NCBI GenBank assembly: GCA_014381825.1
Contig: JACNKX010000107.1
Coordinates: forward strand, 62,001-126,000
Direction of reading: 5' to 3'
From: Planctomycetota bacterium
Lineage (GTDB): Bacteria; Planctomycetota; Planctomycetia; Pirellulales; Pirellulaceae
Length of the DNA stretch: 64,000 nucleotides
Positions 26,205 to 35,961 of the stretch are shown here, piece by piece. Each line of letters begins with the position of its first letter. Position 1 is the stretch's first letter. The position numbers and the translations under genes are program-made. The notes under the pieces were generated by a model. The model was not told the origin of the DNA. It saw only the letters and a list, made by a program, of their open reading frames with translations, and did not search any database.

Positions 26205-26217
26205 GTGTGAGTCACAC
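26205..26217. repeat. Short palindrome, shared with 15130-15142
   Basis: GTGTGAGTCACAC, followed by GGACGTGT. It is the second copy of the motif described at 15130, again just after a gene end. Confidence 0.45.
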
Positions 26218-26294
26218 GGACGTGTGGCGGCCACTGTGAAGCCCGCCTTAGGATGGCTGGTCCTACTTCAATACCTCAATCCACCGACAGACAC

Positions 26295-27251
26295 ATGCCG
26301 ATCCAGTGGTTCCCGGGCCATATGCACAAAGCTCGGCTTGAAATCCAAGCGGCGCTCCCCAAAGTCGATGTGGTCATCGAAGTTCTCGACGCACGGATTC
26401 CGTATTCCAGCGCGAATCCCATGCTGGCAGAGCTTCTGGGCGACAAACCCTGTTTGAAATTGTTGGCGAAAAGCGATCTTGCGGATGAAACGCAAAACAA
26501 AGTTTGGCAAGACTACCTGGAGCGTACGGCGAGCGTCCGCGCCCTCGTGGTGACCAAGGAGGAAGTCCCGACGATTCGACGATTGATATCGGTCGCCTCC
26601 AACACGGTACCGGGCCTCAAAGACAAGACGATTCGCGCCATGATCGTCGGTATTCCAAACGTCGGAAAATCGACGATCATCAATTGCTTGGCCGGAAAAA
26701 AGATCGCGAAAACGGGAAACACGCCAGCAGTTACCAAACAACAACAGCGAGTCAACATCGGCGACGGCATCGCGCTACTGGACACACCCGGCGTGCTCTG
26801 GCCGAACGTCCACAACGCGAACAGCGGCTATCGTCTAGCGTTAATCGGTTCCATCAAAGAAACAGCCTTGGACTATGCCGAAGTTGGATTCTTTGGGGCA
26901 CGCACCATGCTCGAACAATATCCCGACCGACTCGTCCAGCGTTACAGTTTGGACTCGCTTCCCAAGACCGACTTGGAAGTGATCGAAGCGATCGGACGAA
27001 GACGAGGCTGTCTCGGTAGAAGCGGTGTGGTCGATATCGATCGTGCCAGTCGAATTCTAGTCACCGAAGTTCGATCCGGTGGACTCGGGCGCTTAACTCT
27101 TGAATCTCCGACGATGATGGAGCAAGAGAAAACGCAAACGGCAGCGGAGGTCGCCGCAAAGGAAGAACGGTCCAAGCAGAAAGACGCGAAGCGGAAGCAG
27201 AAATTTCGTGATCAACAGCGAGCGAAGCGGAATTCTCGGAAGATGGATTGA
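26295..27251 (+). CDS. rbgA: Ribosome biogenesis GTPase RbgA/YlqF
   Basis: A 318-residue circularly permuted GTPase: G4 (AKSD) comes before G1 (GIPNVGKST, about residue 120) and G3 (DTPG, about 163). The N-terminus MPIQWFPGHM and DVVIEVLDARIP are hallmarks of the family. It helps late assembly of the 50S ribosomal subunit in the cytoplasm. The C-terminus is extended by a strongly basic, Lys/Gln/Glu-rich tail of about 45 residues. The start was placed at the ATG at 26295 to begin at the conserved MPIQWFPG. Confidence 0.95.
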   Translation: MPIQWFPGHMHKARLEIQAALPKVDVVIEVLDARIPYSSANPMLAELLGDKPCLKLLAKSDLADETQNKVWQDYLERTASVRALVVTKEEVPTIRRLISVASNTVPGLKDKTIRAMIVGIPNVGKSTIINCLAGKKIAKTGNTPAVTKQQQRVNIGDGIALLDTPGVLWPNVHNANSGYRLALIGSIKETALDYAEVGFFGARTMLEQYPDRLVQRYSLDSLPKTDLEVIEAIGRRRGCLGRSGVVDIDRASRILVTEVRSGGLGRLTLESPTMMEQEKTQTAAEVAAKEERSKQKDAKRKQKFRDQQRAKRNSRKMD

Positions 27252-27337
27252 ACGATCAAGCACAGGGATTCCGAATCGGACGACTTCTCCCGTGACTCTT
27301 CAATCGTGTCATCTCTCACGCAAGTTTCGGACTCGGC

Positions 27338-28483
27338 TTACGGACGATCGGTTTCGATGGAATCTGACTTCGGTTGCAGCAGCCAAACACCTCCTGCTTG
27401 GACGCTTTCGATAACCGACTGCAGCGGCATTGTTTCATTTTGTTGCGTTAAGAAATTGTGATAATAGACATCATCGGCAATCTTCACGCGGCGAAGGCGG
27501 ATGACCTGAGCGGCGTCTACTAAATAATAGAGGCGATTCATGGGCAGCGGCGGACTAAATGCGACGGTCTTTCCCTTAGGCGTTGTACTCGCGACTTCAA
27601 CCGTCAACTCGGCTTCAACTTCGAAAAACTGTTTTACAATCGCCTCTTGCCGACCGGCCTCTGTTCCTCTGAACACCTCTAAGAATCCGACAGGCAACGC
27701 GATTGTATCCGGTCCTTGAGAAACCGGAGATGCCGACTTCAAGGACTCCTGTCTAGCAGCAATCTCCCGTTTTCTTACCAGCGTGACGTGAATATCAAGC
27801 GCCTCGACAAGCCGTCTAAATTGATTTTCGGCAGGAGAAATGCGAGAAGTTATCGGATTGTGGTAGCCCTTCTTTTGTTGAAGTTCACGCATGGCGCGGC
27901 GACGGGCCGAATCATCCTCACTTTGCCTTACACGACGTTCCCATTCCGTCTTTTTTCGACTAAAGCCACTCTGAGCCTGCCTTATCTGCTTCGCTGCTTC
28001 CTCGGCGGCACCTTTGGAAAAAAGTCTTCCCGCCGCGTGAACTAGCGCACGCTCATCCGTAAGCGCAATCGATTCCTGTCGCAATGTCCCGGACTTCGCA
28101 ACCGTTACCCAAACTTTAAGGTGAATGCCCTGAATTGCCGAAGTCAGATTTAAAAACGCGCCTTCGTCGACCTGTGAAACACTTAGAGACGTCTTGGCCT
28201 TTGCCTGCGTCTCGGATTGGGCGGTGCGAAGGCTGCGGGGCGTTTCGGACGGTGTCAACGGATGAGCTTTCAAGCCGAGCCAGAGGAGGCGTTCATGAGG
28301 GGTAGGACGATCGATAGGCAGCGAAAGTCTGAAGCGTCTCGGATTATGCGAAGAAGGGCAATGCTTGTCAATTATTCGAGTCGCCGTCGACTTGTGCTCG
28401 GTGGGCATCGTGTCAATTGGACAATGGCAATTCTGTCTCGGCTGAAGCGGCGTGGTCCAGATTGATCGCGCCGGCGGTATCAA
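27338..28483 (-). CDS. Hypothetical protein
   Basis: A 381-residue frame without a recognised domain. The middle contains a charged, helical, coiled-coil-like stretch (KGAAEEAAKQIRQAQSGFSRKKTEWERRVRQSEDD within about 155-205). The C-terminal third is beta-rich (VAFSPPLPMNRLYYLVDAAQVIRLRRVKIADDVYYHN). No signal peptide is evident in the chosen frame. The start is a TTG preceded at about 10 bases by GGAGG; an ATG at 28408 is an alternative. It is followed by rbgA on the other strand. Function cannot be assigned. Confidence 0.6.
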   Translation of the reverse strand: MIPPARSIWTTPLQPRQNCHCPIDTMPTEHKSTATRIIDKHCPSSHNPRRFRLSLPIDRPTPHERLLWLGLKAHPLTPSETPRSLRTAQSETQAKAKTSLSVSQVDEGAFLNLTSAIQGIHLKVWVTVAKSGTLRQESIALTDERALVHAAGRLFSKGAAEEAAKQIRQAQSGFSRKKTEWERRVRQSEDDSARRRAMRELQQKKGYHNPITSRISPAENQFRRLVEALDIHVTLVRKREIAARQESLKSASPVSQGPDTIALPVGFLEVFRGTEAGRQEAIVKQFFEVEAELTVEVASTTPKGKTVAFSPPLPMNRLYYLVDAAQVIRLRRVKIADDVYYHNFLTQQNETMPLQSVIESVQAGGVWLLQPKSDSIETDRP

Positions 28484-28582
28484 GAAATGGAGTACCTCCG
28501 TGGTGACTTTATAGCAGCGACCGCCCCGGCCAACGTGGGGACTGCGTGAGGACGTGCAACAATCTGGATAGACGGAAACAAA

Positions 28583-29305
28583 CTAGCCGGGCACAACAGC
28601 ATTGTGATAGATGTCTTGCACATCTTCGCAATCGTTCAGCATGTTGATGAACTTTTCGAACATGGGCTGATCTTCCGGGCTGATTTCCTTGTTGGCCTGC
28701 GGGAGGAACGTGATTTCTTGCACTTCCAATTCCGTTTCGGGGAACGCTTCCAGCAACGCCGTCTTGGCTTTGTAAAATTCGGCGGCTGGAGCGAACAATG
28801 TCAATTGGCCATTCTTGCATTCGACGTCGTCAACATCAACGTCTGCTTCCAACATGGCTTCCAGCACTTGCTCTTCGTTGTCTCCCTTGAAAGACAGGAC
28901 TGCCAAGTGATCAAACGAATGTGCGACGGAGCCAGTCGCTCCTAACTTGGATCCGGTCTTGGTGAAACAATTTCGGACGTCGGTGATTGTGCGATTATTG
29001 TTATCGGTCAAACAGTCGACGATGATCGAGCAGCCACCGGGGCCGAAACCTTCGTAGCGCGCCGACGCATAGTCCTCGCCGCCCACGCCGCTAGCTTTTT
29101 CGAGAGCCTTTTCAATTACGTGGCTGGGAACCTGTTCGCTCTTGGCTTTCTCAATCAAAGTTCGTAAGGCGGGATTGCCTTCTGGATCCGGTACGCCGTT
29201 CTTGGCCACCACATACAGCTGTTTGCCATATTTGGAATAGAGCTTGGATTTCTGACCCGCGGTCTTAAGGATCGACGCCTTGCGATTTTCGAAACTTCTA
29301 CCCAT
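28583..29305 (-). CDS. YebC/PmpR family transcriptional/translation factor
   Basis: A 240-residue protein of the widespread YebC family. The N-terminus [36 protein letters not shown], the central [24 protein letters not shown] and the C-terminal ferredoxin-like parts are all present at full length. Members act as DNA-binding regulators or, as recently reported for some, help translation of proline stretches; the sequence does not choose. A good start is seen at 29305. Confidence 0.9.
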   Translation of the reverse strand: MGRSFENRKASILKTAGQKSKLYSKYGKQLYVVAKNGVPDPEGNPALRTLIEKAKSEQVPSHVIEKALEKASGVGGEDYASARYEGFGPGGCSIIVDCLTDNNNRTITDVRNCFTKTGSKLGATGSVAHSFDHLAVLSFKGDNEEQVLEAMLEADVDVDDVECKNGQLTLFAPAAEFYKAKTALLEAFPETELEVQEITFLPQANKEISPEDQPMFEKFINMLNDCEDVQDIYHNAVVPG

Positions 29306-29729
29306 AGCGATTATCTTTCGACTTGTTGCAGATTACGTGGAATCACTTCTATATCACAGCCACGTTTTACCAAGTAGTGCAGCATCGGCTCTGACTCGGT
29401 AAAGATTCGCATCGATTGAATGGTTCAGAGGTTCAAGAGCAAGTTGCCAAGGAGAGCCACATCGGCCTCGAGGGACGTCCACTCGCAAGAAGAGAGTTTG
29501 TCCGGTAGCGTCCGATCGAAGCCGGTGCGCAGTTCAAGACGCTTGAATGGAGCGGTATCTTGCCAAATTCTCTGGCACGGTCGTAGCGATCACTCACACT
29601 CGATACCTCCGGGATAACACCTCGAAGCAGACGCCGGTCAGCCTCACTGGATCCGCTACAGACCGTTGACCAGGCAATTCTGCCAGGCGCTGACGAGCCA
29701 TTTGAAGTCGCGCCGATTCGAACGATGTC
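29306..29729. other. Intergenic region, no gene recognised
   Basis: 424 bases between the minus-strand YebC gene (starting at 29305) and the stop of the Lcl-type gene at 29730. Short frames have no recognisable features. It should contain the promoter of the YebC gene. Confidence 0.4.
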
Positions 29730-31901
29730 CTACGGCGTTTCGTCTTCCACAAGCAGTTCAGTTTCGCGGCGGTCGGGAGTTTTCACGTCCGTATCGGGAT
29801 CAACTTCAAAGTACTCGTTGGCCTGGACTCGACGGAGCTGGCCTTCGATGATGGAGTACTGCGTCTGAGACCTGAATCCTCCTGGCTTCGGGCCTTTGAC
29901 GCTCACATGATCGTCGTAACCGACTGTCGAGGTGCGGATCGTCAGCACTCCATTCTCAAAACTCACTCTGCCCCGTTTAACGACGGCAGCTGCAGACAAC
30001 CGGTCGGAGTTTCCGGAGATCTCGCGGGTGTACCCAACGAGTTCTCCCGTACTCGCCCGGATTGAGTATTGATGACGAAGAATGACCGTGCGGTCGGCAT
30101 TCCGAGAACTGGCTTCGCTCCTGTTTTTGCTTCCGCGGGGCGTGATGCTTTCGCGAATTCGGAGTACCTCGTCAAAGCCGAATCCGTTGGGCGACTCAAG
30201 TAGGCGAGCGAATGTCGTTCTCCGCTCGAACACGGATTCCAGTCGCCCTCGGTCGATGCTCGTCGAGACTTTGCCGACCACGGAGCGTCCGACGACGTTT
30301 GACCTGAGGAAGCTGACGATCCTCTGCTTCGTCGACTGCACGGTGCCTTCAATTCGATCCTGCTGAATCGCTCTTGAGTTCTGCCGCTCGTTCTGTGCTG
30401 AATGTTCGCCACGAGTTTGCTTGCTTGCCGGTTCTGAGACTCTTCTGGCTGTCTTCCGAGCGGAATCAGCGATCTCGTCGAGCGGATCATGCACGGCTCG
30501 AACGTAGACAAAGTTGCGGCTTGCGTAACAGTTGTTGGCTCCGCCGCTAGCGTACCAGTGATAGACGTACGCGTAATCTTCGGATTTCGTGTCCAGCTCC
30601 GAGGTCCAGTAGGAAGCATATTCGTGAGGCGGAGCGCAGCATTGCTCCTTGGTGTACTTCGTTCCGCTGAACGGTGCGTCAACGGCCGGGAACACAGTGG
30701 CCAGCTCTTCGATTGTCGGTACTCGCCAGTCAGTCAGACCGCCGAGTTTCAATTCTGCCGCGTACTCGGCCGCTTGTTGAAAGTTCTTCTTCCCTGACGT
30801 GGCACCGTCTTTCTGCCAGAGCAGTCCGGTCCAGGAGTCTTCAACGTAATCTCCGCGATCGACAAATCGTCCATCGGCACCGGGAGTGACCAGCGGGAGT
30901 TGTGTGTCGCGAAGGGTCGAGAACTCAATTCGAGCGGGAGCGGTACGCCGAACCTGAAGTGTCACTCGTGGGCCCGTGGCTGCGTCCACGGCTTTCGTGA
31001 CATCGGCGTAACGCACCCACGATGGAGCTGTAACTCGAACGTTGGGGCGTACTAGGGTCGCCTTCTGCAGAGTGGCGGCAAGCTCTTTTGTGTTTGCGTT
31101 CGCGGATTTCAGCGCCTCGGGACCGACGCCGAAAGGTTTTCCATTGACCAGCACTTGTGTCAGCGTGCCGTCCTTGTGAGCGAACAGAGTCCATTGGATG
31201 ACCGGGTCGCGGTTGTGAATTCCGTCTTCGCTCTCAGCAAGGTCGAGCATCACGTACTTGTTGGGCGCTTCGAGTCTGTACGTCCGGTAGTAACGCCGAG
31301 GTGTCGTCGGCTTTTCGATCAAGAAGTTCGGCCCGAAACCGCCAGGATTCGGGACGCCAGAGACACTTGTGTTTGTCGTCTTCGGGAATGCCAATTCTGT
31401 CTGTCTGATGGTGCGTCGACGCTTTACCCATCGGATGGCCCCGTCGCTGAAGAACCTTGCCGACGTGTTGCCGCCACCGATGTTCTCTTTAGTCTCCGGG
31501 GTATAGGCAGCTCCAATTATGTAGTTCTCACCGGCTCGCAACGTGATTGGGGCAATCGCGACATAGCGGAATCCATCGGTACTTGGAGCTGCAGTCCCTG
31601 CCGGCACCGTCGCCTTTGCAAGCAGCTCACCGTCGGCATCCCATAGTCCAACGGGAATCTCCGAATTCAATCCGTCGGCCTCGTAGTCCCAGACGCCCAG
31701 CGAAGTAACCGTTACCAGAGTCTTGACCGCGAATTCCCACCCGTCGGTCGCGTTGACCTGTAACCCGCCTCCACTGCCTCCCATGAATTCCATGGCGATC
31801 GCAGGAACACTCGGCGATTGAGTCTGTTCATCAGGCTGCGATCCGCTCGCCGAAACAAAAGCGAGCGCCAGCAGCAAGCCGGAAACCATTCGAGAGGGCA
31901 T
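29730..31901 (-). CDS. Large secreted protein with Lcl/DUF1566-type domain
   Basis: A 723-residue protein with signal peptide MPSRMVSGLLLALAFVSASGS. Residues about 30-200 look like a beta-sandwich (choice-of-anchor/DUF4082-like: GLWDADGELLAKATVPAG). A Lcl/DUF1566-type C-type-lectin-like region at about 340-465 contains WTGLLWQKDG, LTDWRVPTIEELATVFP, YWTSELD and VYVRAVHDP. After that, a charged and Ser/Arg-rich region (about 480-560) and a beta domain fill the C-terminus. Lcl domains are substrate or ligand-binding modules in exported proteins. Function is unknown. An AGGA sequence precedes the start. Confidence 0.75.
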   Translation of the reverse strand: MPSRMVSGLLLALAFVSASGSQPDEQTQSPSVPAIAMEFMGGSGGGLQVNATDGWEFAVKTLVTVTSLGVWDYEADGLNSEIPVGLWDADGELLAKATVPAGTAAPSTDGFRYVAIAPITLRAGENYIIGAAYTPETKENIGGGNTSARFFSDGAIRWVKRRRTIRQTELAFPKTTNTSVSGVPNPGGFGPNFLIEKPTTPRRYYRTYRLEAPNKYVMLDLAESEDGIHNRDPVIQWTLFAHKDGTLTQVLVNGKPFGVGPEALKSANANTKELAATLQKATLVRPNVRVTAPSWVRYADVTKAVDAATGPRVTLQVRRTAPARIEFSTLRDTQLPLVTPGADGRFVDRGDYVEDSWTGLLWQKDGATSGKKNFQQAAEYAAELKLGGLTDWRVPTIEELATVFPAVDAPFSGTKYTKEQCCAPPHEYASYWTSELDTKSEDYAYVYHWYASGGANNCYASRNFVYVRAVHDPLDEIADSARKTARRVSEPASKQTRGEHSAQNERQNSRAIQQDRIEGTVQSTKQRIVSFLRSNVVGRSVVGKVSTSIDRGRLESVFERRTTFARLLESPNGFGFDEVLRIRESITPRGSKNRSEASSRNADRTVILRHQYSIRASTGELVGYTREISGNSDRLSAAAVVKRGRVSFENGVLTIRTSTVGYDDHVSVKGPKPGGFRSQTQYSIIEGQLRRVQANEYFEVDPDTDVKTPDRRETELLVEDETP

Positions 31902-32307
31902 GGCTGATTCCTCAAAGGAAATATCGGTAGTGTGTAACTGATAGGAAAGTTGCTTTCCGTACCGGAGTTGATTCTAGAACCGGGAACTGGTGATTCAAGT
32001 GGCAACGAACCCAAGGGCGGCTATTGCCGCAGTCGGTTTTCGGGAACGTTTTGGATGAATTCGCCGTGCCTGTCAGGCAACGTATACGGAATAATCTCGC
32101 GGCCGGCACGGGTAGTGGTACAGTTTGCCGCAAACCGTACCACTACTCTGGCACGCGACGAACCTCCACTTCTCGACGACCGTGTTATGATAGACGAATG
32201 TCAACCGACAACTTGACCATCGATCACGCGCCGAAGCCAAGGCGCCCCAGACACACGAGAGAAGCAGGTCTTGAAATACCCTCTGGTAGATTAGCATCGA
32301 GGTCGTG
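31902..32307. other. Divergent intergenic region with hairpin
   Basis: About 400 bases between the Lcl-type gene (minus) and the amidohydrolase gene (plus). Its main structure is the hairpin at 32113-32145. No recognisable gene is seen. Confidence 0.5.
32113..32145. promoter_or_regulatory. Strong hairpin upstream of the amidohydrolase gene
   Basis: TAGTGGTACAGTTTG (32113-32127) pairs with CAAACCGTACCACTA (32131-32145) around a CCG loop, with a single mismatch. It has no T tract. Being 160 bases upstream of the amidohydrolase start, it may be an operator or an RNA hairpin; either is inference. Confidence 0.5.
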
Positions 32308-33168
32308 ATGATCATTGACGTTCACAGCCACGCCTGGCAGTACCCCGATCACTTCAGTGACGACTTTCGCGACCAAGCGAAGCGGGCTCGCGCTGGCGTC
32401 GAGGTTGATTTGACGGTTCGGTACGACGATTATGAGGCCACCGCGTCGCAAGCGGATCGCACGATCGTCTTTGGAGGTAAGGCTCGACTAAGCGGTTTGT
32501 GGGTAGACGATCGCTATGTCGCGGAGTATGTGGCGGCACACAGCGACAAGCTGCTCGGATTCCAGTCGCTCGATCCGACACAAGACGGCTGGGAACGCGA
32601 GATGCACGAAGGGCATCAGGAACTTGGACTCGTCGGCATCAAGCTGCTGCCGATGTATGCTGGTTTTCAACCGGACGACGAGCGGCTCGATCCGCTCTGG
32701 TCATACGCTCGACAGCATGCGCTGCCTGTGTTGCTGCACACCGGCACAACGTTCATCGCGCAAGCTCCGCTTGAATGCACATTGCCGCGGCACCTCGACG
32801 CGATCGCGACTCGCTTCCCTGAAGTGAAAATCATCATGGCTCATCTCGGCCATCCGTATGAACCAGAATGTGTTGCCGTGATCCGCAAGCATCCGAACGT
32901 CTATGCCGATGTGAGTGCGCTGCACTACCGTCCCTTTCAGCTGTACCACAGTCTCATGTTAGTCCAGGAGTATGGCGTGTGGGACAAGGTCTTGTTCGGC
33001 ACGGACTATCCGTTCACAACGGTCGACGCTTCGATCGACGGACTGCGAACGCTCAACGACCAGCTCGAAGGAACTTCACTCCCGCGATTAAACACCGACG
33101 CGATCGAGGCCATGATCCACTGTGATAGTCTCGCAATACTGGGTCTCGACGAGCGGACGGGTCGATAG
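32308..33168 (+). CDS. Amidohydrolase-2 family metal-dependent hydrolase
   Basis: A 286-residue TIM-barrel hydrolase. Metal ligands are complete: HSH in DVHSHAW (HxH), His in LLHTGTTF, His in MAHLGHP and Asp in LFGTDYPF. The N-terminus MIIDVHSHAWQYPDHFSD resembles the second amidohydrolase of this region (35962-36858). This family includes decarboxylases and lactonases such as ACMSD; substrate unknown. I prefer the ATG at 32308; a GTG lies one codon upstream. Confidence 0.85.
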   Translation: MIIDVHSHAWQYPDHFSDDFRDQAKRARAGVEVDLTVRYDDYEATASQADRTIVFGGKARLSGLWVDDRYVAEYVAAHSDKLLGFQSLDPTQDGWEREMHEGHQELGLVGIKLLPMYAGFQPDDERLDPLWSYARQHALPVLLHTGTTFIAQAPLECTLPRHLDAIATRFPEVKIIMAHLGHPYEPECVAVIRKHPNVYADVSALHYRPFQLYHSLMLVQEYGVWDKVLFGTDYPFTTVDASIDGLRTLNDQLEGTSLPRLNTDAIEAMIHCDSLAILGLDERTGR

Positions 33169-33192
33169 TTATCGATCGAAGAATCGGCGGAT

Positions 33193-34677
33193 TCAGTTTG
33201 CCCTGCGACAGCGCCACGTACGAATGCGATCGAACGCCGAGGAGGATCGCCGACGAACGTACGGCTGTTTTACTGCGGCGAATTCTACGGGCGGCGTCCC
33301 GATCGCAATTACCCGATTGGTAGTGCGAACGATTAATAGTCCGCCGGAAATCGCTGGTGTCGCCATACACGAATCGCCCATTTCATTTACGGCGATTTGT
33401 TTGAATCCAGGACCTGCCGCCACGATGTACACTGCGCCATCTTCGTTCGCGAAGTATAGCTTCCCATCCGCCGCGACCGGCGAAGCAGTAAAACCTGCTT
33501 TGCCTGCACCGAGCCGTTTCTGATAGAGTCTCTCGCCACTCGACGCCTCATAACAACTCAAGACACCGTTCTGCCGACATGCGTACAAGTGGTCTCCGTA
33601 GACAATCGGAGTTTGCATGTAGATCCCGTCGCGGGGTTTATACCATGCGAGTGATTCATCTAGTGTGTCGTGATTTGGCGGAGTTAGGTCGCCGTTGGCG
33701 CCAGGGCGTACCGCGCACAAGGGGCGATCTGAACCGTGCGCGCTGCTCAAGAATATCAAGTCTTGCGCGAAGATCGGCGTCGGTACCGGAATGTCGCCGC
33801 CGCCTCCAAGTTTCCAGAGCGGCTTGCCGTCGGACGGATCGTAACCGCCAGCGTGCTTGAAGCCATTTACAACCAGTTCCGTTCGCGTGGCACTTTGGAC
33901 GATGGTCGGCGTACTCCAAGTCGGCACGTCATCCCGTGGAGTCCGCCATAATTGATGGCCGTCATGAATGTCGAACGCCGCGATGAAAGAGTCCTTCTGA
34001 ACGTCGCACTGCAGAATGACCCGCCCCGCATGGATGATCGGCGAGCTTGCGAATTCCCACTGAGCCTGAGGAGCGAGGTAGTAACCCGAATCGAGCGTTC
34101 CAAGATCCTTCTTCCACAAAAGTCGTCCCGAGAAGTCAAGGCAGTGCAAACCTTCCGATCCCAAACACACGACGATGTGCTCACCATCTGTTGCCGGCGT
34201 CGAGTTCGCATGGGTGGCTTTCGTGTGTCGTTTGATGGCCGGTATACCTCGATGTAACGTCCGCTGCCACAAGAGTTCACCAGTGTTTTGCGAAAGACAG
34301 TAAAGACGCCATTCGTGCGGTTTATCGTCCGCCACCGGATCGATATCACCGTACAAACCTAACCGCAGTTCAGGATCCACTTCGCCATTGTCAGCGGTCA
34401 GGATAAACACCATGTCGCGCGATACGATCGGACAGGCGTGTCCCAAACCTGGGATGTCGATCTTCCAGCGAACATTATCTCCCGTTTCGACATCCCACGA
34501 ATCGGGTAAATTCTGGCCCTCGGCGATCCCTCGCGCATCGCGTCCACGAAACTGCATCCAATCGTCTGCGGTACCCTGAGGTAGCTGCCAACCAAGCACA
34601 GTTAAACTAAGCACACTGAAACCAAGAGCCAGAGTAAACCGCATCAATGTTTGGGTGGTTCTTCCAAGTCCATGCAT
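33193..34677 (-). CDS. Secreted PQQ-like beta-propeller protein
   Basis: A 494-residue protein. The ATG at 34677 starts a hydrophobic signal (MHGLGRTTQTLMRFTLALGFSVLSLTVLGW). WMQFRGRDARGIAEG marks the start of an eight-bladed PQQ-like propeller. Blade repeats include WRLYCLSQNTGELLWQRTL and YLAPQAQWEF..., and a late ETIVVAAGPG-like ending is seen. The function is unknown, and no quinoprotein dehydrogenase motifs are seen. The frame extends upstream through the 15-base tandem repeats, which are not expected to be translated. Confidence 0.85.
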   Translation of the reverse strand: MHGLGRTTQTLMRFTLALGFSVLSLTVLGWQLPQGTADDWMQFRGRDARGIAEGQNLPDSWDVETGDNVRWKIDIPGLGHACPIVSRDMVFILTADNGEVDPELRLGLYGDIDPVADDKPHEWRLYCLSQNTGELLWQRTLHRGIPAIKRHTKATHANSTPATDGEHIVVCLGSEGLHCLDFSGRLLWKKDLGTLDSGYYLAPQAQWEFASSPIIHAGRVILQCDVQKDSFIAAFDIHDGHQLWRTPRDDVPTWSTPTIVQSATRTELVVNGFKHAGGYDPSDGKPLWKLGGGGDIPVPTPIFAQDLIFLSSAHGSDRPLCAVRPGANGDLTPPNHDTLDESLAWYKPRDGIYMQTPIVYGDHLYACRQNGVLSCYEASSGERLYQKRLGAGKAGFTASPVAADGKLYFANEDGAVYIVAAGPGFKQIAVNEMGDSCMATPAISGGLLIVRTTNRVIAIGTPPVEFAAVKQPYVRRRSSSAFDRIRTWRCRRAN

Positions 34678-34741
34678 TAACTTGTTGTCCTGGGAGCCAT
34701 TTGAGTGACCGAAAGGTTCATTGTAATCACTTGACTTCCGC

Positions 34742-34786
34742 GCTGGCATTCTCGACGCTGGCATTCTCGACGTTGGCATTCTCGAC
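34742..34786. repeat. 15-base tandem repeat in a divergent promoter region
   Basis: Three copies of GCTGGCATTCTCGAC (the third starts GTTGGC) lie between the divergent PQQ (34677, minus) and oxidoreductase (34835, plus) genes. Such arrays can bind regulators or be slippage products; nothing else is seen. Confidence 0.65.
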
Positions 34787-34834
34787 GTTAGCGATGGATT
34801 CGACCTGACCCCAGTAAACACTCAGGAGGCGATA

Positions 34835-35950
34835 ATGCATTTTGGAGTCGGTGTCATTGGAGCGACGGGCTACATCGGTACGCCATATCGTTGTGAGATT
34901 CGCGATTCGCCGGACGATGCGACGATCGTGGCCTTGTGTGCACGTCGACGCGATCTGCTGCAGGCTGCTGGTACGGAAGACAACGCACGACTTGTCACGG
35001 ACGACTGGAGGCAAGTGGTTCAGCATCGTGACGTAAACTTCATTATCGTGGCGACGCCGGACGCCTTGCATCATGAAGCCGTCTTGGCGTGTGCGCAGCA
35101 GAGGAAACATGTCTTCTGCGAAAAACCAGTCGGGATGAACGTCGAACAGGCTCACGAGATGTGGGTGGCTTGTCGCGATGCGGGCATCGGGCACTACGTC
35201 CCGTTTTGGACGCGTTACGTGCCGGCGTTCGTACAAGCAAGAGAGATCGTCCGCGACGGGCAACTTGGTGAGATTAAAGCCATCGTCTATCGCTGGCACA
35301 ACCCTCGCCCCAGCGCGATGCCTTTCACTTGGCGAGACGACGCCAAACTCTCCTCCGCCGGCAGCATTGCTGATGTGGGTTCGCACGCCTACGACACCAT
35401 GCGATGGATTCTCGGCGAGGAAGCGTTGCGCGTGCATGCACATGCCACAGTTCTCAGTCCACCAAAACCTGATCTAGGAGCGATCAATTTGGACGAAGCT
35501 CTGGCATGGGGACAGGCTCATGAAGCGAGCGAAAGCGGGTGTGTTCGCAAAGCCACTGTGTTCGACTACTCAGACATTGCGATTCAATTCGAGAGCGGAA
35601 CTGTTGGCTCGCTGGTGTTGTCACATGCGCCATGCATTCGTAAGGGATTCGCGCCAGACGTGGAACTTCATGGTACGGAAGCATCTTTGGCAATCGATCG
35701 CACCGCCAGCACTCTGCGCATCGCCAAAGGCAGCGAACCTCCGGAGTTATTAGAAACATTCGAGGACACGGGGCTCGGAAATCGATTCACAAAACATGTC
35801 TTTCCAGCTGTGCGAGCCCGCATTGACGGAGCTGTGTTCGAACATCCTGGGCTTGATGACGGTTGGCGAGTCCAATTGTTTACCGACGCTGCCGTGATGT
35901 CCGCTGAGCGCGGTACTTGGATCGACCTTGCCGAGCTGAATCCGGAATAG
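34835..35950 (+). CDS. Gfo/Idh/MocA family oxidoreductase
   Basis: A 371-residue protein with a clear N-terminal Rossmann fold (GVIGATGYIG, with VALCAR following) and the family motif EKPVG near residue 98. The C-terminal beta-sheet domain includes IKAIVYRWHNP and ADVGSHAYDTMRWILGE. It probably uses NAD(P) to oxidise or reduce a sugar-like or other polyol substrate. A good ribosome binding site (CAGGAGGCGATAATG) supports the start. It lies in the catabolic neighbourhood of two amidohydrolases and an MFS transporter. Confidence 0.9.
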   Translation: MHFGVGVIGATGYIGTPYRCEIRDSPDDATIVALCARRRDLLQAAGTEDNARLVTDDWRQVVQHRDVNFIIVATPDALHHEAVLACAQQRKHVFCEKPVGMNVEQAHEMWVACRDAGIGHYVPFWTRYVPAFVQAREIVRDGQLGEIKAIVYRWHNPRPSAMPFTWRDDAKLSSAGSIADVGSHAYDTMRWILGEEALRVHAHATVLSPPKPDLGAINLDEALAWGQAHEASESGCVRKATVFDYSDIAIQFESGTVGSLVLSHAPCIRKGFAPDVELHGTEASLAIDRTASTLRIAKGSEPPELLETFEDTGLGNRFTKHVFPAVRARIDGAVFEHPGLDDGWRVQLFTDAAVMSAERGTWIDLAELNPE

Positions 35951-35961
35951 GCGTTTTGGAC

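Noticed and set aside
34727-35443. Open frame on the minus strand across the 15-base repeats and the oxidoreductase gene
   Set aside because: Antisense to a strongly supported Gfo/Idh/MocA gene; repeat translation gives an artefactual low-complexity protein.
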